The notes below the pieces were generated by a model. It saw only the letters and a program-made list of their open reading frames with translations, ran no database searches and was not told the origin of the DNA. From positions 83,238,745-83,302,744 of the forward strand of contig CM060175.1 of the NCBI GenBank assembly GCA_030549775.1: a DNA stretch of 64,000 nt, written 5' to 3'. Positions 23,572 to 36,642 of this stretch are shown piece after piece. Every line of letters starts with the position of its first letter. Within the stretch, counting starts at the first letter, position 1. Source of the stretch: Tamarix chinensis. Taxonomy: Eukaryota; Streptophyta; Magnoliopsida; Caryophyllales; Tamaricaceae. Position numbers and translations under genes: made by a program.

Positions 23572-24559
23572 AAATGTGGTTGTTACAATGGCATAAAGCA
23601 GTCATAAATGAGAGGAGATATAATCCCCAACCACCACAAAACTTAAAGGTAATGACAGAGAAATGTATTAGGATATATAAGGTAAGGAAATATGAAGAGA
23701 AATGGGGAGAAAGACCACAAAATATATTACTACAAATCACATACAACAAATGTAAAGAAAAGAGAGAAAATAGCGAATGAAGAAGTGAGCAAATATGGAG
23801 CATATAGGGAAGCTTTTGATCAACAAATTACTCTATCCCCTAATCAGGTTTGCCGAGAAATGGTAGGGGAAGTGAGATTTTTCTTTGTCAACCAAAGTAA
23901 AGGATAAAAAGAAATTGATAAGTAAGATAGTTGGTAGATTTGGGTGATATTGGATAGTGGAAGTATTGTGGTTAATTGAATACAAATAAGATTGAAAATC
24001 TAACTGTCCACATATAAAGGCCAAAACCTAACTAGAAAAGGGGTAGGATATATATTTCTAAAATTTTTAAGATAATTAAATAGGTAAAAGTTTTAAAAAA
24101 ATAGAGATTCATTATGATAAATAGTAAATGGATCTTAAAAATTCAAAGAAAGGTGTAAAATAATTTTTAAAATCTAAATATATAAAAATATTAAGCATAA
24201 GAGTTGGCTTGAAACTCAAACAAATTTAAATAAGTGAAAACGGATAAAATCATCTAATCACGTGAAATGGAACTTTATCCAATTCAATGATTCAAAAATA
24301 ACTAATGATTGGCAAGTGAACAAAAATAGCCATGGACACATACTTTGGATCAAGTTATGAATTTTGAACTGCTATAAATGAGGGAAGTGATGAAATCAAA
24401 AATATCACATAAAATGATTTTTTGTGAATGAAAGAAATTATTATGGAAAAATTCAAATTAATATGAATGGAATATAAAAAAATAATAGAATTTTTAGAAA
24501 TGAAATATGAGCCTAATCATGAAATAATTAGGGTTTACAAGGCTAGGGTATTACAAATT

Positions 24560-27500
24560 CGTAGAAGCTAAATATAATTACATGCATGGTGTTATTGTCA
24601 CATATAACACATATACGTGTGATTATTACAAGATTAATGGCAAATATAAGACTAAAATGTAAACTCGGACATGAAGATAAGTGCTTACAACACCTAACCC
24701 TAGATAACTACAAGATAAGATATAAATCTTTCATATTCAATTGTTTACAATGAAATAAAGATGCATGATAAAATTATAATCACTATATTTAACCAAATTT
24801 AAATATATTAGAATGATAAAAAGAGTATCAATTATGATCAACATGATCAACTATTACACAGAAAAAACGAGGCATTCTAGCCAATTATATAAGGATAAGA
24901 ATATCCAATGGTAACACTAGATGACTTTAACTCTCAGCTCAATCCAAGAAACCATTGTTGAACTATAAAACCACCTCCATACAAACACCTACGCAATTGT
25001 AGTATTGGTACTTTGATTGTAATACCAAGCTTTTCTAACCCTAATTATCTTACATAATTAGCTTTTAAATCACTCTAAAATATTATAACCTTTATTATTC
25101 CTTCCTCTCATTCCATTATTAATCATTCCTTCATTTGTTTCTTTAAATTGCAGGTGGATAGTTACGCGATGAGATAATATTTTATTTTATTTTCCTATTT
25201 TAATTTGTTTGGTCTCTAAATAATTTTTGAGACAAAGTATTTTTATATATTTGAGTTTTCGAAATTATTCCTCACATTTCTCTATTTTTTTATAGTTTTA
25301 TAATTTATTTGATATTTTTTTCCAATAAATGCCCTTTATTTAACTTTCTACACAATTTAGTTACCTATAATTAATTGTGGTTGACCCCCTTAATCTCTTT
25401 TTGAATTTCAACTCACCTCTCTTAACCAATCCAACAATATTTTGGCTTTTTCCTTATTCACTCAACGAAAATTCTTATCATAATCATCTTTTCCTCACAC
25501 TACATTATCATAACCTAACTTCTTTCATACTCGCATCAAATGTTAATTAAGCATAATCCTCCCTATGCACCCCCTATAGTGCACCAAATTTGAGTGCTTT
25601 GAGAAGGAGTTTTATTTTCCTTTTCCCCGCCAAACACTTCATAGATCATTTGTTCCATTCCCACAAAAAAATCCAAGTCATTTCTCCTCAATTTGCCTAT
25701 ATTTTGCTCTTTGACTTTCTATTCTTTTTGTTGCTAATGTGCATGCTTGTTCTGTTCATATTTTATTCTTGTTTTGATTTTAATCCTTCAAACTTTATAT
25801 TTCATTAGCCTTTCTCTTCCCTTTGTGTTTTCTTGGTGGTTTGCCTTCATTTTGTATTTTTTTTTTGCTTTCTCCCTTGCACTTTTTGCTTAAACCACTA
25901 ATTTCTTCATTTTCCTCTTCTATTGTTCTTTCCTCTAACCTCATAATTTAATTTTTTTTATCTCTTAAATGTTTATTCTAAATATTGGGAGTCAATTTAG
26001 TGAAATATGAAGGTAATTCTTTGTTATCATAGCTCAAAATCATCATTTTTGCAAGATAAGAGCTTAGCTCTTTTTCTAATTTTTTATTTTCTTTTCTTTC
26101 ATATTGGATAATATTTCTTGATATTATTATTCATTATTTGTTTGATGGTAATCAATAAAGCATAGGTGGTGGGGCCTAATTAGAGTTATCCTTTTGCTTA
26201 GGAGCTTGGACTTTAGGTAATATAATTTAAAGTTTATAAATAGGATTACATACTAAGTGTAGTTTATTTCATTTATAAGCATCGTGGTATTCTTAGTCCA
26301 AGAAAAATACAAGAATATGCTTTACATGTTAAGAATAAATTTAATTTATTCTTGTGATTTTATGGAAAATGTTCCTTGTATGGTTTATTTGTGAAAATAT
26401 GCCATTTTTTATTATTTTAACCATGTTGTTATCATATTTTCATGTTATGTTCTAATATTTAAACATAATTTTATAAGTGTATTCATACGTTTAAGTGTAA
26501 GCTTGAGTTTCATGAAATAAGATGATAAATGAAATATTTGCCATTACTTGAGCTCTTAACCTTAGTTTTTTTAAATAATTTTTTATTGTTATAATTTTAT
26601 TTAATCATGTCATTATATGTGTATTAGTAAATATTAACTTATGTGTGAATTTGGCTTCATTTGATTGAGTTTTGGATTCAAGGTTTTAGGAGTATCTCTT
26701 TTCCCCAAGGTTATAATAGTCTTTTTAATTGGTGTTTACCGAATCTAGATTTACCTTATTTTCAATCGATATTTTACTTAAAGTTTGATATTTAATATGT
26801 TATTGTTTGGTGTTGTTTATTTTTTTTTCTTACGATTTTTGGAAGTTTTTATGTAGTTATAAGTATTTAAGAGCATTTTTTCCTCTTACATTTATTATGG
26901 AACTTTGGGTTAAATAAGTATAATTTGTTGAGAAAATAAGTTAAGTAAGATGAGTGTATCCTTTGGGTATTATTTGAGTGGCCATTATGTATTTAAGTGT
27001 TTTCATCTAAATATAAGTGTAAAGTGCATTTCAAAAAAAATGTTAAGATCTAATATTAATATTTAATAGGATAAAATAGATAATAAATAGGATAAATGTG
27101 AGCCACTGTCATCATTAGCTTAGTTAGACCTTAAAATGGATTAAAATGACATTTGTAATCCTAAAAACATTCTTGTATTTTTATGTGTAATATAGTCCCA
27201 TTGTTTGCTTGGTTTTAGGATAACCTTAAGGATATTTTTGGGTGTAACCTTAAGGATATGTGTAATAAGTCAATTTGGGATTATTATAATGTATTTATGT
27301 ATTAGGGTTTCTTTGGGATTTTTGGTATGTTTATAAGTGTTATTTTGTTTTTTTTAAACCAACCTTAGAATAATTTTAGTTATAATGCTTTAATATAATT
27401 GCTGGTATTAATTTATCATCCATTATTTATGTGGGCTTTTGTGATAATGAATAGTATTGGATCTTCTATGGTATAAATAACAATGTTTGGTATTTATGCC

Positions 27501-27956
27501 TTAATGAACAATATTAGGCCTTGTTCTATTTGCGTGCCCATAAGGCCAGTATCATTCAAGTATTTGAGTAGTATTTTTATGGGGTCGTAGACTCTATCCA
27601 CTAGGTTTGGTGTTGATCATGCATTAGATTAGTTGGGTATTCATCCTTGATTTAATTAATAATCAATTATTATGATCAGCTTAATGGAGTATAATACCCA
27701 TATGTTTCTCATTTGAACTATAGTCATGACTTTGGTGTTGTCTCGCATTCCATGATCTTGTTTATGATTTATCCTATGTTCATAAACATGTTCAATGATC
27801 CCATGTTTATTATTATTTATATTTATCATTATTACATGTTAGTTTTATGTGTTGTTTGCTAAATTTTAAGAATAAACTGTATTCTATAACTTTAGTTGCT
27901 TACTAATGTTACACTTTTTTAAATCATATCACAAGAATTTGATTCTGACCTTGCTA
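24560..27956. other. gene-free AT-rich stretch
   Basis: No convincing coding region. It has a pyrimidine-rich part (about 25380-25950) followed by a TG/TA-rich part with phrases such as AAGTGTAAGCTTGAGTTTCATG. This faintly resembles the layout of the LTR-like repeat at 49819-53404, so it may be a much older plus-strand relative, but I found no ends. Confidence 0.4.
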
Positions 27957-28243
27957 ACTTTGAGGAGGTGTCATTGGTGGAATGATGGTATGTGATATGA
28001 ACTCCATCAACAACTGTGATGAAACCCAATAGAAATGATGATTTAGAACCCCAAGATCGTGAAGATAAGATTGTTTAAGCCTTGGCCCAACACCTAACAA
28101 GATGAAAACTAAGACTACAAAGGATTGAAACACCACACCTAGAAAACGTGAACGAAGAGGAACACAAAACCTTACAAATATGATAATTTTTGAAAATATT
28201 ATATATCCTTAGTCATTTCGAAATACCCATATATATACTTGGA

Positions 28244-28372
28244 ACAACCCTCCAAGAATAGGGAAAATCACAACTAAAGCTTTAAAACACCCTCCTAGAA
28301 TAGGAAAAGTCATAACTAAAGCTGTAAAACACCCTCCTAGAATAGGAAAAGTCATAATTAAAGCTTTAAAAT
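28244..28372 (-). repeat. 42-bp repeat, three copies, in the presumed gypsy 3' LTR
   Basis: Units starting at about 28244, 28287 and 28329 share ACACCCTCCTAGAATAGG and AAAGTCATAA with few differences. They lie downstream of the integrase frame, where the 3' LTR (U3) should be. Short repeats in U3 are often promoter/enhancer modules; function here is inference. Confidence 0.75.
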
Positions 28373-28587
28373 AGCACAAAAAACAAAATAAACAAGTTCC
28401 CAAGTTTTTTAGGCCTCTTGGACTTTTAAAGGCAACCATAAATAGCTAAATGAATAATTTTAATATATTTAACATAACCATTCAAGACCATGTCTTAATC
28501 CTCTATTTAATATCTTGTAACTCATCAAATTCATGCCTTTTGATGGTTAGATCATGTTGGAAACATTTTTGCATAAATATTAGTCTC

Positions 28588-29310
28588 TTAAATTTCTATG
28601 ATGATGTTGACTATGTCTTGATTATTATTTAAGACCATCTTTATCTGTTTAGAATTAGCCCAAATCTCTTGGATTAACCCACTTAGTGCTTCCTTAAAAT
28701 GTTTGGCTCTAAGTCTTGTAATTAGACCACTTGGAAGCGACAAATGGTCTTGTAAAGGATTTTCATCATCCCTAAATGTATGATTAACAAGCCCAGCTCC
28801 TTGGTTTGCATCATTCTCCCCTCCTTGAGGAGGATTTGTCCTCAGATCATCACCTACATCAAAAGGAGATAAATCAGAAATGTTAAAGCTTGCATTAACA
28901 CCATACTCACCTGGTAAGTCAAGCTTGTAGGAATTATCATTGATACATTCCACTACTTGAAATGGTCTGTCACCCCGAGGTAGGAGTATTGAATGTTGTT
29001 TCTCTGGAAAATATTCCTTCCGTAAGTGTAACCGAACCCAATCTCCTTGTTCAAACACTACCTTCTTGGCTCCCTTGTTGGCTTGTTGGACATATTGTTG
29101 AGTCTTCTTTTCAATGTTCAGCCGTGCCTTGTCATGAATCATATTTACAAATTCTACCTTTGTTTTGCCATCTAAGTTCACATGCTCACTCAAAGGTAAA
29201 GAAGTTAAATCTAATAGTGACGAAGGGTTAAAGCCATAAACCATTTCAAAAGGTGAAAACTTAGTTGCTAAATGTATACTTCTATTATAAGCAAATTCAA
29301 CATGTGGCAA
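28588..29310 (-). pseudogene. Ty3/gypsy integrase C-terminal region
   Basis: A 240-residue open frame. It begins in the end of the integrase core (HVEFAYNRSIH, FSPFEMVYG), continues through the GPY/F-type region (GDWVRLHLRKEYFP, PRGDRPFQVVECINDNSYKL) and the FNISDLSPFDVGDDL motif, and ends in a variable tail with an ITRLRAKHFKEAL motif. I see no classical chromodomain. The catalytic part of the core lies upstream in the broken stretch 29311-29810, so this is a fragment. Its long uninterrupted frame suggests moderate age. Confidence 0.85.
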
Positions 29311-29810
29311 ACAATATTCCTATGTTTTCAAGTTCTTTTTAATGATATCACATAACAAAGTAGATAAAGTTCTATTCACGAATTCAGTTTAACCATTCGT
29401 TTGTGGATGACACGTAGTAGAAAATAGTAACTTGGTTCCTAACTTTCCCCACAAAGTCTTCCAAAAGTAACTCAAAAACTTTCCATCCCGATCAGAAACA
29501 ATGGTCCTAAGTATGCCATGTAACCTAATAGTTTCTTTGAAGAACAATTAGCTATATGTGATACATCATTAGTTTTTTGACAAGCAATAAAGTGTGCCAT
29601 CTAGGAAAATCTATCTACCACCACAAAAATTAAATATCTTCCCCTCTTAGTCCTAGGTAATCCCAAAACAAAATCCATAGAAATATTAGTCCAAGGTTCA
29701 CTAGGTATTGGCAAAGGGGTATACAAACCATGGGGTTTCAACTTAGACTTGGCCTATTTACAAGTGATGCATTTCTCACAGAATCTTTCCACATCACATT
29801 TCATATGTGG

Positions 29811-30290
29811 TCAAAAAAAATGATCATGCAAAATTCCTAATGTCTTAGCTACACCAAAATGACCCATCAAACCACCACCATAAGCTTCTCCCACAAATAA
29901 TTCATGTCGAGAACACATAGGCACACATAGTTTATTTTCCTGAAACAAAAATCCTTCATGCCTATAAAACTTACCAAATGCCATTTTTTCACATGCATTG
30001 AACACATCACCAAAATCAAAATTTTGTGCATACAAATCCTTAATGTATTCAAAGCCAAACAATTTTGTATCTAAAATGGAAAGTAAAGAATACCTTGGGG
30101 GTAATACATCAGCTATAACATTTTCCTTACCTTGTTTGTATTTGATCAAATAAGGAAATGTTTCAATAAATGCCACCCACTTGGCATGGCGTATGTTCAA
30201 ATTTTGTTGTCCTTTCAAATGCTTTAAAGACTCATGATCCGTGTGAATCACAAGTTCCTTTGGCCATACATAATGTTGCTAATTTTCCAA
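29811..30290 (-). pseudogene. Ty3/gypsy RNase H end and integrase zinc-finger fragment
   Basis: The open frame 29811-30251 starts in RNase H ([33 protein letters not shown]). It proceeds through a linker to the first half of the integrase HHCC zinc finger ([18 protein letters not shown]). In the usual NVIADALSRR motif the serine position is proline. The frame stops before the two zinc-finger cysteines. Upstream, about 30252-30290 carries the start of RNase H in another frame. Confidence 0.8.
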
Positions 30291-30295
30291 AACCC

Positions 30296-31400
30296 TTATC
30301 GAGGCATACATCTCTTTATCATAAGTAGGGTGGCTGCGTCACTCAACTTTTCACTAAAATAAGCAACTAGATGACCTTCTTGCATCCAAACAGCTCCAAT
30401 ACTTATTCCTAAAGCATCATACTCAATTTCAAAAGTTTTAGAAAATTTAGGTAAAACAAGCAAAGGTGCATTAGTTAACTTTTCTTTTATTAGATTGAAT
30501 GCCTTTTCTTTTTCTTCCCCCCACTTAAATGGCACATTTCTCTTGATGACTTCAGTAAGAGGTGTGGCAAAGCTACTAAAATCATGCACAAACTATCTAT
30601 AGAAGCTACTAAGCCGTGGAAACTCCTCACTTGGTTGATTGTTGTAGTTTTTGGCCACTCTTGGATTGCCTTCACCTTTTCCTCATCCAGCTCAACTCCT
30701 TTCTTACTAACAACAAAACCAAGAAACACAAGTTTATTTGTGCAAAAGGTGCATTTCTTGATATTAGCAAACAACCTTTTTTCTTAGAATTTCCAAGACA
30801 GGTCTCAAATGCACTACATTTTCCTTCAAGTTTTTGCTATAAATTAGGATATCATCAAGTTACACAACGAAAAATCTTCCAATATATTCACACAAAAAAA
30901 TGGTTCATCAAACGCATAAATGTGCTCAGAGAATTAGTTAAACTGAAAGGCATTACTAACCACTCATATAAGCCATATTTAGTCTTAAAAGCTGTTTTCC
31001 ATTCATCACCTTCCTTCATCCTAATCTAATGATATCCACTCTTAAGATCCACTTTTGTAAAGACACAAGAACCATGTAATTCATCTAGCATATCATCTAA
31101 TCTAGGAATGGGATGACGATAATTTACAGTAATGTTGTTGATAGTTCAGCAATCAACACATATCCTCTATGTTCCATCCTTCTTAGGAACTAATAGCACC
31201 AAAACCGCGCAAGGACTCATGCTTTCACGCACATACCCTTTCTCCAATAATTCACCTACTTGCTTCTAATAATCCTTGGTATCCTCGGAATTACTCCTAT
31301 AAGTAAGTCGGTTTGGAATTGACGCACTTGGTATGAAATCAATCTAATGTTCAATCCCTCAGTTTGGAAGTAATCCATTAGGCACCTCTTTGGGAAGGAA
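30296..31400 (-). pseudogene. Ty3/gypsy reverse transcriptase, broken
   Basis: The minus strand encodes the palm/thumb end of RT (KKCTFCTNKLVFLGFVVS, KVKAIQEWP at 30490-30774) and the RT-RNase H connection (PFKWGEEKEKAFNLIKEKL, 30296-30589) in different frames. 30775-31400 carries further RT sequence interrupted by stops and shifts. The catalytic centre lies in the damaged part and no long frame spans it, so the enzyme is dead. Confidence 0.75.
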
Positions 31401-31760
31401 ATCTTCAAACTCCTGCAAAAGAGAAACAACATTTCTCAGCAAAGTACCGATGAGTATGCCATCAACATTGTTTACATTAATGCATAACATCAAGATGTAA
31501 TTTTTCCTATGTCGCAATAAAATATTAAAAATGTGTATGTGATTGCTATAAGTTTGGTTGTTGACTTTACATGTCATCATAATGGTACAATAATTATATA
31601 GGTATTTGTGACCTAGAGTTTTTATCCTTTGAGGATTTTTGTGATTGTTTTAGATATTTTATGTTTTAAGAAGTTATGTATGAATGGTAATTTATATTTA
31701 TGTTTTTTTTGGTAAGTAAGTAATTTTATTACTACCAAAATGGAAATATGTACAAGGAAC

Positions 31761-34700
31761 CTAGACCACCAAGGAATCTATACAATTTTTCCAGGGGTTA
31801 TACTTGTTGCCATAATGCGCAGCAAAAATTCTACTAGAAGCCTCAAAACAAATAGACTTAAGCAGTTCATAGGGAAGACTAGAAATGTTTGTAAAAATTC
31901 TATTATTCCTCTCACACCAAACTAAGCTAACAAAAGTAACAAATAGAGCTCTAAGTACATCCTTCTTCTTTTTGCACTGTTTTATACTTTTAGCTAGAAC
32001 CTTTAGTTCTGATTCCCATGTTTGGGCATGATCTCTTCTCTGAAATGAGGTTCTGATTTTTATCCATATGATGTGGCTGTATGGGCATTTAAACATTAGA
32101 TGTTCAATATCCTCCACCTGTCCAGTACTGCAGAGAGTGCATTCAACATTGTCAACAAGGTCCAGCTCTTTCAATCTTGCTCTGGTCATCAATCTATTTT
32201 GAATAGCTAGCCAAGCAATAAATTGGTGTTTAGGAGCTGCTAGGCCACACCAAGGAATAGTCCACCACCAAGCTTTTCCACCATGAGGTCCTGTGAAGTC
32301 ATACAGTTTTTTTATACTATATGATCCATCCTTCATGAGTGTAGGCATAATTTGGGAGTTTGTAAATAAGGCATGAAAGTAAGGTCTTAGTTTGAGGATT
32401 TGTTGTAAGTACCAGGAACATTTTTGAGTTGCATTGAATAACCACACAGATTGGGAACCTAGGTAGATGGTATGAACCCATTTGACCCAAAGTGTGTCCT
32501 TTTTGCTGCAAAGGTTCTAGAGAAGTTTCCCCACAGCAACTCTATTCCAATGATGTATATCAATAAAGCCAAGCCCTCCTTCCTTTTTGGGTAAACAGAC
32601 CTGTTTCCAAGCAACTAGGGCTTTCCTTGATGAATTTATTTTCCCAGTCCATAAGAATTGCCTACACATGCTTTCAATTTGGGCAATTAGCTTTTTTGGT
32701 AGAATAAAGATCTGAGACCAATAGAGCTGAAAGCTGAAAATGATAGATTTCAGTAACTGAGCTCTCCCAGCATAAGACAATAGGTGAGAATGCCAGCCAG
32801 TGATCTTCTTTGCTATATTTTGGATCAAACCTTGTAACTGCCCTGTTGTAAGCCTTGTAGTAGATAGGGGTACCCCTAGATATGAGAAGGGGAAGGTACC
32901 CTAAGAGAAGTGAGTGTGGTGCAAGATATGAGATCTAGTATTTGCATCCACACCCCCAAAATAAATGTTGCTTTTTTGGGGGTGTATAATGAGTCCAGAC
33001 CTTTCAGAGAAGTCATGTATCACCTTGATAAGATAATTAATAGATTTCAATTCTCCTCTACAAAAGAGGAGCATGTCATCTGCAAAAGCAAGGTTTATAA
33101 TCTTCAACCTTTTGCATTTAGGGTGTCCATGGAAATCCTTCTCCTGCCACAAAAGCTTGAGTGACCTTGTAAGATATTCAGCCACCAAAACAAATAGATA
33201 TGGTGATAGGGGGTCCCCTTGCCTTAAACCTCTCTGAGCTTTGAAATGTTTTGAGAGTTCACCATTTGTATAAATAGAGTAAGAAACAGTGGTGACACAC
33301 TCCATAATCCATCTAACAACTTGTAGAGGAAAGCCATAAGCATGGAGTATTTGCTGTAAAAAACCCCAGTGAACAGAATCATAGGCTTTTTTAATGTCAA
33401 TTTTAACCATGCATCTGGGGGAGATATGCTTTTGTGAATATTTTCTAACCAAATCAGCAGCAAGTAGAACATTTTCACCAATATGTCTTCCTTTGACAAA
33501 ACCTGATTGTGCTTGGTTGATTAGGTGTGGCATTACAGACTGTAGCCTGGCTGTGAGAATTTTGGAGATAATTTTGTATAGCACACTACAACAAGCAATA
33601 GGCCGATACTCACTCACTCTAGTAGCACTTTTGAGTTTTGGAATGAGAGTGAGAGAGGTGATATTAAGTTGAGGGGGAAGCTCCCCATAAGTGAAGAAAT
33701 TATGGACTGCAGTTGTAATATCATTTCCAATAATTCCCCATGATTTCTTGAAGAAAACAGCAGTGTAGCCATCAATACCAAGAGCTTTATAGTCTCCAAT
33801 AGAAAAAACAGAATCTTTTACCTCTTGAGGTGTGATAGGGGATAGCAGTTGATATTTGTGAGTTGCCAAAAGACTAGGTCCCTGGTCCATAACAGCAGAA
33901 TCCACCATTCCTGTACTATCACCTCTAGATCCAAGCAAATCTTTATAAAAGGAAACAAAAGCCTCTGTAATACAGTCTGGATCAGTGGTAAAATGCCCAG
34001 GCTGCAATTCAAGTTGATGAATTGAATTCATATTCTGATTCCCCTTCATTCGAGCAAAGAAGTATTTATGATTTGAGTCTCCCACATTGAGCCAATGAAT
34101 TTTTGATTTTTGCTTGAGAAAACACTCATAGTGCCTAGAAAGCCTTCTGAATTGGTCTTCACAATCTTGGAGTTCAGCCCTGAGATGAGTATCATGTATA
34201 TTCAGAAGAAGTCTCTATTGAATATCTACTAGCTGAGTTCTTGTTGTCTCTACTTTATACTCCAATGAACCATAGTTGGCCTTGTTGAATTTTTTCAGCA
34301 CTGGTTTCAGCTGTTGAAGTGTTTTGAAAATATGTAACAAGGGTTTATCTCTTGAATAACCAGGCCAGTGAGCTGCAATGATATCCAAAAATTGAGGATC
34401 AGCAGCCCAAAAGTTGTTAAATCTGAAAGGCTTCCTCCTATTAACAGTGTCTCCTGTGTTCACACTAACAATGCAGTGATCAGAGAGGCGGGGAGGGAGG
34501 AAGGTGGCAGATGAGTTAGTAAATAAGTCAAGTCACTGTACATTTACCATAGCCCTGTCCAATTTAGAAGCAATAGCATCAACTCCACTTCTCTTATTGA
34601 GCCAAGTAAAAAACAGCCATAAGCTTTTAGATCCCTTAAACCCAGTAGGTTAATACATTGATGAAAATCCATCATATCTTGTGCAGAAGAAAGGTCCCCC

Positions 34701-35168
34701 CCCCCCTTGTTTCTCAGAGTGTTGGAGAATAACATTAAAATCCCCCAGAAGAATTAAAGCATGAGAGGTAGAGCACCATTGAGCCAACCACTTCCATAAG
34801 TGTTGCCTTCCCGAACCAGTGTTGAAAGCATAAATAAAACCCACCATAAATTGTTTCCTTCCATACAGGGATTGAATATTACATAAAATGCCCTGTGCAC
34901 AAGAAGATAGGTGAGTGACATTCCAGATTAAAGGATCCCAGAGAACCCATACTCTCCCATTATGATGATGCTGATAGTTATTACACCACATCCAATTTCT
35001 TGTTAAGCCAACTTTAATATTTTCAGCTTTGTTGGCTTTAATCCTAGTCTCCAGTAAACCTATTAGGGAGCATTTACTTTTTTTGATCCATCCAGAAACC
35101 TCCCTTTGTTTAGATGGATCATTTATTCCTCTTACATTCCAGCTAGCAAGCATGATCACCTGGATCAT
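31761..35168 (-). pseudogene. LINE ORF2: endonuclease, reverse transcriptase, zf-RVT (multiple lesions)
   Basis: The frame begins at 35168 with an APE-type endonuclease (SWNVRG, LIGLLETR, ILLGDFN). Two shifts follow: in a G10 tract (about 34696-34705) and in a T6 tract in the GCF codons near 34615. They cancel, so the original frame resumes by 34463. From there to 31761 one frame is open except for stops at 34215, 32901 and 32517. It contains RT motifs YRPIACCSVLYKIISK, KIDIKKAYDSVHW, GLRQGDPLSPYLF and the catalytic FADDMLLFC. It ends in the zinc-binding zf-RVT domain (WWWTIPWCGLAAPKHQFIAW, CTLCSTG, HLMFKCPYS). The ORF2 product nicks DNA and reverse-transcribes the LINE RNA onto the nick. All domains are present but the gene is inactive as read. 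Confidence 0.9.
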
Positions 35169-36642
35169 GGAGAGGTCCTGGCAGTTGCTGATTCTGACCC
35201 AGGGAATGATCTTGGTCTGTAGAAATTAAATCACTAAGAGCTTGAAATTTGTTAACAATATCCAGGTGAGGAGGAGATAAAGAACCGGCTGCAGTCATTC
35301 TTGGAACCACAGAAGAAGTTCTGTAACTCTGCTCTACTGTTAAACCAATAGCCTGCTTCTCAGAGTCATGAGTCACTTCAGTGTGAATGTTATTGGGGAT
35401 CATATTTTTATTGTCTGCATTTGGTCTTCTATCCCTAACAACCTTCCATTATTGTTTTTGCTCAGCACCCACTTGAGTTTTCTGTAATTTCCAGCAATTC
35501 TGGTCATTATGGGATGGGTCCTTAAAGTGCTGGCAGAATGATGGTTTCCATTCAAACTGGACAGTCTGAGAAATAAGGGAGCCATCAGGATCCCTAATCA
35601 GAATAGATTCACATAATGGTTTCTTAATATCCACCTCCACCAACGCCCTAGGGTAAGCAATTCTGTCTTTCCTACCAGTAATAGCATAAGTGCAGATGGG
35701 GTTGCCAATGGGACTAGTAATCATACTCAGAGACTTAGGGGACCAGTATTCAAGTGGAAGTTGTGGCAGCGTAATCCATAAGGGGACAAATTGCAATTCA
35801 GTCTTTGAAAGCTTCATCTTCCTTTTCCACCTTTTAAGAATAAGAGGCTTGTTGTAAAAGGACCAATAATGTGATAAAATCCATTCACAGTCAGTTGCAG
35901 ATTCAAATTTGAATAAGAAGAAACCCTCATCATGGCAGAAAACTTTTGGAGGATTCACACACTGCCATTGAGACTTGACAAACCCCAGCATTTGATTAAA
36001 AGATAGATTTTGACCATAGACATAGCCAATCAGAGTATGTTTCCAATCATCTACCTCCTTCTCCACTTCTTCTTTAATCAAATTCACCATAATGTTTCCC
36101 TCTTCAATCTGAGGGGGCATATATTTTAAGGGCAAACATTGGTGGGGATTACGATTAAGGGCAACCTTGTCTCTCCAAGAGGCACCTGCATCAATTCCAG
36201 ATTTAACAGATGCAGGAATGATATCATTCTCAGGTTGTGCCATAGAATTTGGAGAATTATGATGCGCAGATAGAGGATGTGGTGAAGAAACAACATTGGG
36301 GCCTATGCCATCCTCATCAGAACCAATTGGAATCCTATTTGCAGAGGTTAATTTCTGAAGGTTTGCATTAGGGTTTGGGACATGTTCTTGCAAATTGTTT
36401 CTGTCCTGCACAAGTCCATTCAAATTTGTACTAGGGGTTGATTGATCATGCTCGTGGTCAATCTGAGAAACAGCAAAATTTCCCACCAAAGGAACAGACA
36501 AAGCATTTCCATCCCCCACAGAATTGTTTGATAGGAGTCCTTTCTCCCCCATGTCTGTATCTGAAATCACAGAAGTAGAACTTCTCAATACCCGCCGCTG
36601 AGAATTCGAACCAATTGCCGCCGATTTCCTGTTTCTGGCCAT
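35143..36642 (-). pseudogene. LINE ORF1 protein (DUF4283 plus CCHC knuckle), one nonsense codon
   Basis: The frame starts at the ATG at 36642 (MARNRKSAAIG) and runs 397 codons to a TAA at 35449. It then continues open in the same frame to 35143, for about 500 codons in all. After a low-complexity N-terminal third comes a DUF4283 region (about residues 190-330: GYVYGQNLSFNQMLGFVKSQ, FVPLWITLPQLPLEYW), an RNA-binding fold of plant LINE ORF1. A CCHC-type knuckle follows (CQHFKDPSHNDQNC) in which the second cysteine is phenylalanine. ORF1 proteins bind the LINE RNA. The 3' end overlaps the start of ORF2 by 26 bases in another frame. One nonsense change plus the lost cysteine make it non-functional as written. 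Confidence 0.85.

Larger units (their letters stand above)
3393..24554 (-). mobile_element. probable old LTR-like repeat split by nested insertions
   Basis: On the minus strand the repeat would start GTAATACCC at 24554 and end GGGTGTTAT at 3393, flanked by AAATT on both sides (3388-3392 and 24555-24559). Its layout matches the better-preserved repeat at 49819-53404: a similar start, a pyrimidine-rich middle, the phrase GAGCATGTTTA, and a similar end after a run of A. After subtracting the hAT element (5621-6428) and the CACTA element (7220-23571), about 4.0 kb remains, close to the 3.6 kb of the other copy. The sequence between insertions is highly decayed, so the join is inferred. No coding capacity is visible. 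Confidence 0.4.
27957..31580 (-). mobile_element. decayed, truncated Ty3/gypsy LTR retrotransposon
   Basis: Reading the minus strand from 31580 down, the order is: protease-RT linker (motif EFEDFLPKEVPNGL at 31359-31420), reverse transcriptase, RNase H, integrase zinc finger, a degraded integrase core and integrase C-terminus. This pol order is that of Ty3/gypsy. Non-coding sequence that could be the 3' LTR follows (28587 down to about 27957). Frames are broken by several stops and shifts. Gag and most of the protease are absent on the 5' side, where a LINE begins about 130 bases away. No 5' LTR or target duplication was found. Confidence 0.8.
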
